Positions 1 to 5,015 of a stretch of 5,015 bases of DNA are shown here, piece by piece (position 1 is the stretch's first letter; each line of letters opens with the position of its first letter). The DNA is from a bacterium UBP12_UBA5184 (GTDB lineage: Bacteria; Vulcanimicrobiota; Vulcanimicrobiia; Vulcanimicrobiales; Vulcanimicrobiaceae). Position numbers and translations under genes: made by a program. The notes beneath the pieces were generated by a model. It searched no databases. It was not told where the DNA came from and worked only from the letters and a program-made list of their open reading frames with translations. The stretch is from positions 1,714 through 6,728 of the forward strand of contig DHWK01000073.1 in NCBI GenBank assembly GCA_002413145.1, written 5' to 3'.

Positions 1-76
1 CTGCCTGAGCTAGGAGACTGGGCGCGGCCGGGTGCGCGAAAGGCGGCCGTCGGCCCAAACCGCGAACCTTGGAGCG

Positions 77-397
77 ATGAAAAGTCACCTCCCGGCGGAG
101 CACGACTTCCTGGCGACCGAGCTCGGAAAACTCGCCGCTCCGCGGGTCACGACCGAGACACTGCCACATTTTCGCTCCGACCTTGATCGACTGCGGAAAC
201 AAAACGGCGACAGCCCATACCTGCGCTTTTGGGACGAGGCGATTGCGGCAGGCCCAGCGGCGGCTCGGCGTTTCATGACCGAGCGCTCGGAGCGCGCCCA
301 GGTCATGCGCTCCGTGATTTCGTTCCGCGCTTTCGTTAGCAAGCACGAGCGCGACGAATTGCTCAGAAGGCACGTACGCGAAGCGGCGAGCGAATAA
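77..397 (+). CDS. Small hypothetical protein, possibly the partner gene of a nucleotidyltransferase-type module
   Basis: A protein of 106 residues from the ATG at 77, without signal peptide or membrane segment, rich in charged helical sequence. The central stretch SPYLRFWDEAI, followed by a second half with SERAQVMRSV and HERDELLRRH, resembles from memory a family of roughly 100-residue proteins often encoded just before DUF6036-type nucleotidyltransferase-like genes. That resemblance is tentative and no function is assigned. The start is uncertain. ATG 77 has GGAG only two bases upstream, whereas GTG 32 would add 15 residues and has AGGAG at 12-16 but with a long spacer. The frame is open back to a stop at 11-13. 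A 12-base gap separates the stop from the next small gene, which lies in the same frame, and the pair leads into the SEC-C gene, so co-transcription is likely. Codon use matches the neighbours. Confidence 0.6.
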   Translation: MKSHLPAEHDFLATELGKLAAPRVTTETLPHFRSDLDRLRKQNGDSPYLRFWDEAIAAGPAAARRFMTERSERAQVMRSVISFRAFVSKHERDELLRRHVREAASE

Positions 398-409
398 CCA
401 TCCACCGCC

Positions 410-589
410 GTGCGCAGCGATGAGTTGTTCGCGATTCTGCGCCGCGTCGCCGAAGTCAGCGGTCGCTCCGATGGGCTCGACCGTTACAAGCTGGCCCCTC
501 GAACGACGCCGGAGCGGATTATCGAAGGCCTAAACGCGATCGAAGAAGCGTTTGGGCGTGCCATGCAGCCGAGCGGCCCAAGCGACTAG
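410..589 (+). CDS. Very small hypothetical protein (59 aa), possibly a gene remnant
   Basis: Starting at GTG 410, this reads MRSDELFAILRRVAEVSGRS and continues to a stop at 587-589, giving 59 residues with local coding-type third-position bias. It is in the same frame as the preceding gene, separated only by that gene's TAA and four sense codons, and ends 12 bases before the SEC-C start. No good ribosome site precedes the GTG, so it may depend on translational coupling or not be an independent gene. The opening helix resembles the first helix of DUF6036 nucleotidyltransferase-like proteins (a pattern like DELEHVLRAAAEITG), but the GSxA nucleotidyltransferase core that should follow is absent. 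It could be a real small protein, a remnant after internal deletion, or the separated C-terminus of the preceding gene. No function is assigned. Confidence 0.4.
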   Translation: MRSDELFAILRRVAEVSGRSDGLDRYKLAPRTTPERIIEGLNAIEEAFGRAMQPSGPSD

Positions 590-601
590 GCAAGGTCGGT
601 C

Positions 602-1984
602 ATGTCACTCTCTCCTGGCCGGAATGATCCCTGTCCATGCGGTAGCGGAAAGAAGTTCAAGCGTTGCTGCGGCGACGTGATGACCGAGCTGCCGGCGTAC
701 GGTCGCGATGAACGAAAACGCCTCTTGGATATGCTCATGGCGTTGATCAATAGCGACATGTTTCGGGCCGCTCGCTCCGTTGCGTTCGAGGCATTCGTCG
801 GCTCGACGTTCGATAACGCGCCGCAGGCAGCGTTAGAAGCGGCGCTTGAGAACGGGCAAACGCAAATCGCCTTCAACAGCTGGTTCATGTTCGACGCCGT
901 CATTACGGAAGACGGACATACGTTGATCGACGTCGTCCGCGATATGCCCGCGGCCAGTCTTACCGCCGGGCAAAGCCGTTATCTGGACCGCATGGCCGCG
1001 AGTGCGATGCGCCTCTACGAAATTCGGGATGTCGAGATCGACAAGGGCCTGACGCTGCGCGACCTCTGGAACGACAAAGATGTTTGGGTTTCTGAAAAAC
1101 TCGCAACGCACTCTGCCCAGAAGCACATGCTTCTTGCGACACGTGTGGTCGACGGCTCGCGCGGCACGCCCGAATTGGACGGTGCCGCGCTCGTCTTTTC
1201 GCAACTCGACGGCCGGGAACTGCTGGCTGAACTTCGCCGCGATCGAAGACGGTTCGCACGCAGGTATCCCGCGTCGAACGAGACGGCATTCTTTAAGAGC
1301 ACCGCTCCGCGGATTCACCATGCCTGGCTTCAGTTGTTCGCACGGCCGTTGCCTGTAATGGTTACGAGCGAAGGCGATGTCATGCGCGTGCAGGAGCTTC
1401 ACTTCGACATCAGCGACGAACCCGCGGTCGTCGCCGCGCTCGAATCGCATCCGAATTTTACGCGCTCCGACGACGGCAGCTTCGAATGGCTCGATGCGCC
1501 TGGGACCGGATTCTCCCTGGGCGGAGGCGACGTTTCCCGCCGCATATTGGGAAGCTTGACTCTCAAACGAGGAAAGCTCGTCGCGACGGTGATGTCCGAT
1601 AAGCGCGCCGCGCGGCTGCAACGCATCCTTGCGGCTAGCGCAGGCTCACTCATGCGCTATCGACTTACCGAGATTCACGATATCAAAAAGACGCTCACGA
1701 GCGGCGCACGACACGCTGGCGGCCCAGCGTCGGCATCGCTAGGCCCCGATGAGCAGAAACGGCTGCTCGATGAATTCAACGCACGATATTACCGCGACTG
1801 GGTGGACAAGCCGGTGCCGCTTCTCGGCGGCCGCACGCCGCGTCACGCTGCGCAACTGAAAACGATGCGACCGAAACTCATCGCGCTCCTCAAGGATATC
1901 GAAACGCGACCCGCCGTTGGTGGCAACTCGGTTCCCGATCTTTCTTGGATCTGGGACGAGCTAGGTCTCGCCAAAGAGCGATAG
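602..1984 (+). CDS. SEC-C metal-binding domain protein of unknown function
   Basis: A protein of 460 residues opening with PGRNDPCPCGSGKKFKRCC, a textbook SEC-C motif (Cys11, Cys13, Cys22, Cys23) that binds one zinc ion and was first described at the C-terminus of SecA. Here it is N-terminal, as in many stand-alone SEC-C proteins of unknown role, where it probably mediates contact with a protein or ribosome. The rest (about residues 30-379) is soluble, mixed helix and strand, with no catalytic motif I recognise. Residues about 400-433 (YRDWVDKPVPLLGGRTPRHAA) resemble the segment with a pattern like W.d.p.p.LgGrTPreAa that ends many SEC-C proteins and also occurs in MbcA/ParS/Xre antitoxins (DUF2384). 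ATG 602 is chosen because the SEC-C motif follows at once; AAGG at 592-595 is a modest ribosome site. It lies 12 bases after the previous small gene, so it is probably the last gene of that unit. Family assignment is firm, function unknown. Confidence 0.88.
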   Translation: MSLSPGRNDPCPCGSGKKFKRCCGDVMTELPAYGRDERKRLLDMLMALINSDMFRAARSVAFEAFVGSTFDNAPQAALEAALENGQTQIAFNSWFMFDAVITEDGHTLIDVVRDMPAASLTAGQSRYLDRMAASAMRLYEIRDVEIDKGLTLRDLWNDKDVWVSEKLATHSAQKHMLLATRVVDGSRGTPELDGAALVFSQLDGRELLAELRRDRRRFARRYPASNETAFFKSTAPRIHHAWLQLFARPLPVMVTSEGDVMRVQELHFDISDEPAVVAALESHPNFTRSDDGSFEWLDAPGTGFSLGGGDVSRRILGSLTLKRGKLVATVMSDKRAARLQRILAASAGSLMRYRLTEIHDIKKTLTSGARHAGGPASASLGPDEQKRLLDEFNARYYRDWVDKPVPLLGGRTPRHAAQLKTMRPKLIALLKDIETRPAVGGNSVPDLSWIWDELGLAKER

Positions 1985-2252
1985 CCTGCACGCGAGAAGA
2001 AGTTGAAGCCGCGTTCGCGCATCCCACCGATCCGCTCGTCGCCTCCGCCACCTAGCTCGACTCATCCCGCTCCGCGATTGCAATTCTGGCGTCTTCCCCA
2101 ACACAAACTTCCCGACCGAAGGCCTTGCCGGCCCCGGCGATCCGCGTGATAGTAAGGCGCGTCTCGAACGCGCCGGCTTCATGAACGGCGGCCCCGCGCG
2201 AAAAAGGTCGGCTAAACGGGCCCAAGCGGGCAAAAAGTGTTGCAGAACTTGA
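1984..2252 (+). pseudogene. Possible frameshifted gene remnant
   Basis: No intact gene fits between the SEC-C gene and the toxin-antitoxin module, but the sequence does not look random. From 1984 one frame reads TREEVEAAFAHPTDPLVASAT before a TAG at 2053-2055. From about 2058 another frame reads RLIPLRDCNSGVFPNTNFPT and continues to a TGA at 2250-2252. Both stretches show the strong C or G third-position preference of the neighbouring genes, as expected if one short gene had suffered a frameshift near 2040-2058. No start codon with a ribosome site is visible, and no family is recognised. The alternative is ordinary GC-rich intergenic DNA. Confidence 0.25.
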
Positions 2253-2277
2253 TTAGGTTATCTTACTGTGATAACTT
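2249..2277 (+). promoter_or_regulatory. Candidate promoter of the toxin-antitoxin operon
   Basis: TTGATT (2249-2254) and TAACTT (2272-2277) are spaced by 17 bases, close to the sigma-70-type arrangement; GATAAC (2270-2275) with a 15-base spacer is an alternative -10. The stretch is markedly AT-rich within a GC-rich region. It would start transcription very near the ribosome site at 2282, leaving a very short leader. The match is partial, so this is inferred from position and composition. Confidence 0.4.
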
Positions 2278-2278
2278 A
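2254..2278 (+). repeat. Inverted repeat, putative autoregulatory operator
   Basis: The dyad GTTATC-N7-GATAAC (2257-2275) has perfect 6-bp arms and extends to 9-bp arms with one mismatch (TAGGTTATC against GATAACTTA). It covers the candidate -10 element and lies 12 bases before the toxin start codon. Toxin-antitoxin operons are commonly repressed by their antitoxin through a palindrome at this position, and the second gene here encodes a winged-helix DNA-binding protein. Its role as the TumA operator is inferred. An mRNA hairpin is less likely because the arms are AT-rich and the loop is seven bases. Confidence 0.6.
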
Positions 2279-2281
2279 GAT

Positions 2282-2286
2282 GGAGG
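2282..2286 (+). promoter_or_regulatory. Ribosome binding site that sets the TumE start
   Basis: GGAGG stands four bases before ATG 2291. It favours that start over the in-frame upstream GTG at 2237, which would place the dyad and promoter-like boxes inside the coding region. Confidence 0.75.
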
Positions 2287-2290
2287 CGTC

Positions 2291-2653
2291 ATGTCGGGTC
2301 AAGCCGATGGCGGATTGGAGGCGCTGCTCGACTTGGATGGCTACGTCCTCGTTCTGGATGAGAGCGGCAACTACTGGATCAAGTTCATCGTGAAACGCGT
2401 GCCGGCCAGCCCGGCTAAGCCGCATGGTCTGGACTATTCTTTGACATTGCACGGACCTCGGGGCGAGAGGCTTGTCGGCTTTGATAATGCGCATTCGGCT
2501 GCAAGAACGAGAAGAGGAGAGCCTCAAGATCACAAGCATCGGTTTGAGAAGGCTTTTCCGTACAGCTATTTGGATGCCGTCAGCTTGCTCGAGGCCTTTT
2601 GGACGGAAGTGGACGCTGTGCTGAAAAAGAGAGGGCTGCATGAAGACGCTTAA
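2291..2653 (+). CDS. tumE: TumE-family toxin (DUF6516) of a type II-like toxin-antitoxin module
   Basis: A soluble protein of 120 residues, the usual length for the TumE/DUF6516 family. The family pattern runs in order: a first strand with LLDLDGYVLVLDESGNYWIKF (about 12-32), HGLDYSLTLH (45-54), VGFDNAH (62-68), a DHKHR motif (80-84) and PYSYLDAVSLLEAFW (90-104) before a C-terminal amphipathic helix. The conserved His, Asp and Arg residues of the DNAH and DHKHR motifs are the likely functional centre. The family is named after the TumE-TumA system of Pseudomonas plasmid pUM505, where TumE is the toxic partner; its molecular target is not evident from sequence. All conserved blocks are present, so the toxin looks intact. 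The reading frame overlaps the antitoxin gene by 14 bases, suggesting translational coupling. The toxin-first gene order is normal for this family. Confidence 0.85.
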   Translation: MSGQADGGLEALLDLDGYVLVLDESGNYWIKFIVKRVPASPAKPHGLDYSLTLHGPRGERLVGFDNAHSAARTRRGEPQDHKHRFEKAFPYSYLDAVSLLEAFWTEVDAVLKKRGLHEDA

Positions 2654-3032
2654 AGTGGGTATTGCTAGCTACAAAGAGATGAAAGCGCGTACGCTCGCGA
2701 TAGCACGCGGAAGTCTTCGGGTCGGAGCGGATGAGCCGAAAATCTGGTTCACATCGACGGAATCATTCGCGAAGGTGCTATCGGCGAAGAATCGCGAGTT
2801 ACTAGGAGTGATTGCCGAAAGTGCTCCGGAGTCTCTCGAAAAGCTGGCGAGTTTGACCCACCGTGCAAAGCCAAATCTATCTCGAACACTGAAGACGATG
2901 GAAGCTTATGGTCTCGTCCAGCTCAAGCGAGGTGAACGTGGCCGGATCGCGCCGAAAGTTACAGTCGAGTCGGTGACGCTGAATTTGTCACTGAAGCCCG
3001 ACGGCGTTGGGAAGAAGCGGCAATCGGTCTGA
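2640..3032 (+). CDS. tumA: TumA-type winged-helix antitoxin (HVO_A0114 family DNA-binding protein)
   Basis: A protein of 130 residues. The N-terminal part (about 1-45) contains the family signature EMKARTLAIARG (13-24) followed by EPKIWFTSTESFAKVLS (32-48). A winged helix-turn-helix follows: NRELLGVIAESAPESLEKLA (51-70), a recognition helix around AKPNLSRTLKTMEAYGLV (76-93) and a wing with KRGERGRI (96-103). This matches MarR-like proteins annotated as HVO_A0114 family DNA-binding, the usual partner of TumE. The likely role is to neutralise the toxin and repress the operon, with the dyad at 2254-2278 as probable target. ATG 2640 has GAGGG at 2631-2635 inside the toxin gene, and the two frames overlap by 14 bases. 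The gene is relatively AT-rich (29 of 60 bases at 2641-2700 are G or C), unlike its neighbours, a sign of transfer. The basic C-terminus KKRQSV is unremarkable. Confidence 0.87.
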   Translation: MKTLKVGIASYKEMKARTLAIARGSLRVGADEPKIWFTSTESFAKVLSAKNRELLGVIAESAPESLEKLASLTHRAKPNLSRTLKTMEAYGLVQLKRGERGRIAPKVTVESVTLNLSLKPDGVGKKRQSV

Positions 3033-3090
3033 GTACTGTGGCAAACCGTGCTTGGACGGGGACGCGTGCGTGAGGCTTGGCGATGCCGCA

Positions 3091-3120
3091 GGCCGGCGGC
3101 GCCAAGGGGTTGCGCCGGCC
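3091..3120 (+). repeat. GC-rich inverted repeat (hairpin)
   Basis: GGCCGGCG (3091-3098) pairs perfectly with CGCCGGCC (3113-3120) around a 14-base loop; an inner AA/TT pairing with a small bulge can extend the stem. It starts 58 bases after the antitoxin stop. It may slow transcription or protect the 3' end of the toxin-antitoxin mRNA; no U-tract follows directly. Confidence 0.5.
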
Positions 3121-3124
3121 ACAC

Positions 3125-3144
3125 TAACCCAATGCCTTGGGTTA
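3125..3144 (+). terminator. Perfect hairpin, possible weak terminator of the toxin-antitoxin operon
   Basis: TAACCCAA (3125-3132) and TTGGGTTA (3137-3144) form an 8-bp perfect stem around the tetraloop TGCC, followed by TTCTC, which is pyrimidine-rich but not a true U-run. It lies four bases after the GC-rich hairpin, so the two form a tandem structure downstream of tumA. Function as an intrinsic terminator is plausible but weakly supported without a U-tract. Confidence 0.4.
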
Positions 3145-3300
3145 TTCTCATGAAAAACCAAAAACGAAGTACCGTCGGCTCGCCGGCATCCGGCGCGCGC
3201 GCCGCTCGTGGAAGCGCGGCCACGTCTTCGTGCACGCCTAAACCGCCTTGACTTGCAATTAGGCCCAGCGGGCGTTTGCCGTCGCGCGGGTTCCGCGGGG

Positions 3301-3332
3301 TTGACATGGGCGGCGCTGCGCGTGACATAGGC
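3301..3332 (+). promoter_or_regulatory. TTGACA box and direct repeat before the Uma2 gene
   Basis: TTGACA at 3301-3306 is a perfect -35 consensus, but the -10 is poor: TGACAT (16-base spacer) or CATAGG (19-base spacer) are the best candidates. The box overlaps the first copy of a direct repeat, TGACATGGGC (3302-3311) and TGACATAGGC (3323-3332), identical at nine of ten positions and offset by exactly 21 bases, two helical turns. This arrangement fits a tandem regulator site, but chance cannot be excluded. Confidence 0.4.
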
Positions 3333-3334
3333 AC

Positions 3335-3343
3335 GGAGGAGGA
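3335..3343 (+). promoter_or_regulatory. Strong ribosome binding site that supports a GTG start
   Basis: GGAGGAGGA ends three bases before GTG 3347. Its position favours that GTG over the in-frame ATG codons at 3362 and 3368, which would be about 19 and 25 bases away. Confidence 0.7.
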
Positions 3344-3346
3344 CTC

Positions 3347-3946
3347 GTGGTAAACTATGGCATGGCAATGGGGCTGGATCTTCTGCATCGCTATTCAGAC
3401 GACGAGATCGCGGAACTCTGCCGGCGCAACCCAGAATACGAATTCGAACGGATGCCCGACGGACAGCTCATCGTGAGTCCGCCGGCATCTTGGTATGGTG
3501 GAAGCCGTGAAGCGCGGCTTCTGCTTCAGCTTGGGATTTGGAACGCCCGGGCAGGTGGCGGCGGTGAAGTTTTCAGCCCCTCAACCGGTTTCACGTTGCC
3601 CGACGGCGCGCTGTTCGCACCCGACGCGGCCTGGCTCGATGCCGAGCGCTTCGCTGCGCTCCGCGGACAGCCGCGCAACAAATTCGCTCGCGTCTGTCCG
3701 ACCCTTGCGTTCGAGCTGGTTTCCGCAAGCGATCGTCTCTTGCTCGTGCGCCGGAAGATCGAGATCTATGTCCGCAACGGAGTCACTCGCGCCGTCATGA
3801 TCGATCCGGAACGACGACTCGTCGAGGTGAGCGGCGCCGATAGGCTTCACGTGCCATGGGAAGGGTCGCCGCTGCTCGCCATCCCGCGCGACGCGTTGCC
3901 CGGTGCCACTGAGCCGCTGCAGATCGATCTGAACGAATTATTCTAA
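3347..3946 (+). CDS. Uma2-family (DUF820) PD-(D/E)XK nuclease-like protein
   Basis: A protein of 199 residues, typical for Uma2/DUF820 proteins. The family layout is visible in order: an N-terminal helix with YSDDEIAELCRRNP (16-29), the YEFERMPDGQLIVSPP segment (31-46, with Glu34), a helix leading to VFSPSTGFTLPDGALFAPDAAWL (75-97, with Asp93), the strand FELVSASDR (122-130, with Glu123), RRKIEIYVRNGV (135-146, Lys137) and VMIDPERRLVEV (150-161). Asp93, Glu123 and Lys137 are candidates for the PD-(D/E)XK metal-binding and catalytic set. The DNA-cleaving role is inferred from fold; physiological substrates of the family are largely unknown, and copies are often scattered through genomes as accessory genes. 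It appears to be a single-gene unit with its own promoter region, convergent with the next gene. No truncation is seen. Confidence 0.88.
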   Translation: MVNYGMAMGLDLLHRYSDDEIAELCRRNPEYEFERMPDGQLIVSPPASWYGGSREARLLLQLGIWNARAGGGGEVFSPSTGFTLPDGALFAPDAAWLDAERFAALRGQPRNKFARVCPTLAFELVSASDRLLLVRRKIEIYVRNGVTRAVMIDPERRLVEVSGADRLHVPWEGSPLLAIPRDALPGATEPLQIDLNELF

Positions 3947-4073
3947 ACAACTGCCCGCGAGCGAACCGCAGGGGAAGCGCGCAATTTGCCTTCCTTGACC
4001 GCGTTGGTGGAGAGCCGCACCGCCCGCGCGTAGCTCGCGCATCCGCGCCCGGCCCCCCAACCTCAGCGCTCAA
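3947..4073. other. Short gap between convergent genes
   Basis: The 127 bases separate the 3' ends of the Uma2 gene and the nitronate monooxygenase gene. I see no clear hairpin with a U-tract for either strand, and no gene. Confidence 0.5.
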
Positions 4074-5015
4074 TCAACCGAGTAGCTGTTTGGAACGCTC
4101 GCGCAGCAGCGCTTCCGCGCCGTCCCCGATATCGGCGATCACCTCGGCGACGGCGCGCTCGCGTTCGAGCAACCCGACCGCTTGACCCGCATAGATGTAC
4201 GCCTTGTCGAAATCACCGGCGGCGCGCGCCGCCGCAAACTCGTCGACGACGGCGGCATCCGCCAGCGCCTCGTCCTCGTGTCCGTGCCAGCGCTTTGTGT
4301 ATTCGTTCGCGAGCGCGCGGCCCGGATATCGATCGGGCCACGGCGCGTGCATGAACCGGTCGAACAGGTGCGTGTGCACCGTCTCGTTCTCGCGCGCCGC
4401 GATCACGCGCGCGCGCGCCGCCGGCGTGTTGTGGGCTTCGGGTGAGGCCAGCAGCGCCGTCCCGATCCACGCACCGTGCGCCCCGGCCGCCAATGCCGCC
4501 GCCAAACCGCGCGCCGACGCGACCCCGCCGGCCGCCACCACCGGCGTCCGCACCGCTTCCAACACGATCTGCAAGAGCGGCAGTGTCGCAATCTGATCCG
4601 TATGCCCGCCGGCTTCGGTCCCTTGCACCACGATGAGATCGACGCCGGCCCGCTCCGCCGCGCGCGCATCCTCGCGCGTGTTGACCTGCGTCGCGAGCAC
4701 AACGCCCGCCGAGCGCAAGCGCGCGACGTACGGCGCCACATCGCCAAACGAGAGCGAGATCGCAAACGGCTTCGCCGCCAGCGCCGCATCCAATAACTCC
4801 GGCCGCCGTTCGAGCGCCCAGACCATGAGCCCGATCCCAAAACGCGTTCCGCCGGCGCCCGCAACCCGCGCTTGTTCCGCGACCCACTCGACCTTGTCGG
4901 TCGAGCCGACGCCGATCATCCCGAGACCGCCGGCGCGCGTCACCGCGTTCGCCAATTCGCCGAACGCGACGCCGGCCATCGGTGCGCCGATTAGCGGATG
5001 GCGCAAGCCCCACGT
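4074..5015 (-). CDS. Nitronate monooxygenase family flavoprotein (2-nitropropane dioxygenase-like), 5' end outside the window
   Basis: A TIM-barrel FMN enzyme of the nitronate monooxygenase family, which oxidises alkyl nitronates to carbonyl compounds and nitrite; relatives include enoyl-ACP reductases of the FabK type. Numbering from the TTG at 5006, the visible signatures are RHPLIGAPMAG (2-12), GGLGMIG (26-32), the QGTEAGGH motif (128-135) with the His often linked to catalysis in this family, VVAAGGV (156-162) and GAHGAWIGT (175-183), the last two forming the FMN phosphate site. The C-terminal region has the usual YIYAGQAVGLL (270-280). The frame stays open to the window edge (TWGLRHP), and family members normally have several residues before the RHP motif, so the true start probably lies just outside; TTG 5006 is an unlikely start. 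The gene is very GC-rich (49 of 60 bases at 4501-4560). Its substrate is not known, and no neighbour points to a pathway. Confidence 0.92.
   Translation of the reverse strand, partial: TWGLRHPLIGAPMAGVAFGELANAVTRAGGLGMIGVGSTDKVEWVAEQARVAGAGGTRFGIGLMVWALERRPELLDAALAAKPFAISLSFGDVAPYVARLRSAGVVLATQVNTREDARAAERAGVDLIVVQGTEAGGHTDQIATLPLLQIVLEAVRTPVVAAGGVASARGLAAALAAGAHGAWIGTALLASPEAHNTPAARARVIAARENETVHTHLFDRFMHAPWPDRYPGRALANEYTKRWHGHEDEALADAAVVDEFAAARAAGDFDKAYIYAGQAVGLLERERAVAEVIADIGDGAEALLRERSKQLLG

Larger units (their letters stand above)
3033..3346 (+). other. Gene-free gap with hairpins and a promoter region
   Basis: No convincing gene is present. The open frames on both strands (for instance 3048-3251 plus, and 2906-3388 minus) lack ribosome sites and recognisable domains, and the minus frames run into the flanking genes. 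The gap holds a long GC-rich hairpin (3091-3120), a perfect 8-bp-stem hairpin (3125-3144), a smaller one (CGCCGG-cat-CCGGCG, 3181-3195), and the probable promoter and ribosome site of the Uma2 gene at its right end. Confidence 0.6.

Noticed and set aside
833..1621. Long minus-strand open frame opposite the SEC-C gene
   Set aside because: It lies entirely within a gene with a clear domain motif on the other strand, has no recognisable domain, and is expected in GC-rich DNA.
2237..2290. Upstream GTG start for the toxin
   Set aside because: It would add 18 residues encoded by the AT-rich dyad and promoter-like boxes, while ATG 2291 has a GGAGG site at good spacing and matches the family length.
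3048..3251. Plus-strand open frame of 67 codons in the gap after the antitoxin gene
   Set aside because: No ribosome site or recognisable domain, and it runs through two hairpins; its composition is that of chance GC-rich translation.
2906..3388. Minus-strand frames spanning the gap before the Uma2 gene
   Set aside because: They extend into well-supported plus-strand genes on both sides and show no domain or plausible ribosome site.
4213..5013. Second minus-strand frame of 266 codons overlapping the flavoprotein gene
   Set aside because: It is Arg- and Gly-rich low-complexity translation in the wrong frame, whereas the adjacent frame carries all nitronate monooxygenase motifs.
1..5015. tRNA, rRNA, CRISPR array or insertion sequence
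   Set aside because: I saw no cloverleaf with a TTCGA-type arm, no regularly spaced repeats, and no transposase or terminal inverted repeats.

Overview
High-GC bacterial chromosomal DNA carrying mostly accessory genes. The strong preference for G or C at third codon positions and the Shine-Dalgarno-type ribosome sites (GGAGG) indicate a bacterium. No ribosomal or phylogenetic marker gene is present. A GC-rich, poorly sampled soil-type lineage (Eremiobacterota, Actinobacteria or Chloroflexi-like) would fit, but I cannot place it with confidence.

Left part (1-2250, + strand). Two small hypothetical genes (77-397 and 410-589) sit 12 bases apart in the same reading frame. After another 12-base gap comes a 460-residue protein with an N-terminal SEC-C zinc-binding motif (602-1984). 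The three look like one transcription unit. Between 1984 and about 2250, open stretches in two different frames carry the local coding bias, which suggests a decayed gene remnant.

Centre (2249-3032, + strand). This is the best-defined system: a two-gene toxin-antitoxin module of the TumE-TumA type. The toxin-like TumE/DUF6516 protein (2291-2653) comes first and overlaps its winged-helix antitoxin partner (2640-3032) by 14 bases. Just upstream, in an AT-rich island, a 25-base dyad overlaps promoter-like boxes and is a natural candidate for the autoregulatory operator. The antitoxin gene is visibly less GC-rich than its surroundings, consistent with horizontal acquisition.

Right part (3033-5015). 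A 314-base gap without a convincing gene holds a GC-rich hairpin, a perfect 8-bp-stem hairpin and, near its end, a TTGACA box inside a near-perfect direct repeat spaced by 21 bases. It is followed by a Uma2-family (DUF820) PD-(D/E)XK nuclease-like gene (3347-3946) with a strong ribosome site. Convergent to it, on the minus strand, is a nitronate monooxygenase-family flavoprotein (4074-5015) whose 5' end lies beyond the window.

No RNA gene, CRISPR array or recognisable insertion sequence was found. The window reads as a small accessory island (SEC-C protein, toxin-antitoxin module, Uma2 protein) beside a metabolic gene. All gene families are known types. The less explored items are the putative TumA operator, the split pair of small genes at the left end and the structured gap before the Uma2 gene.
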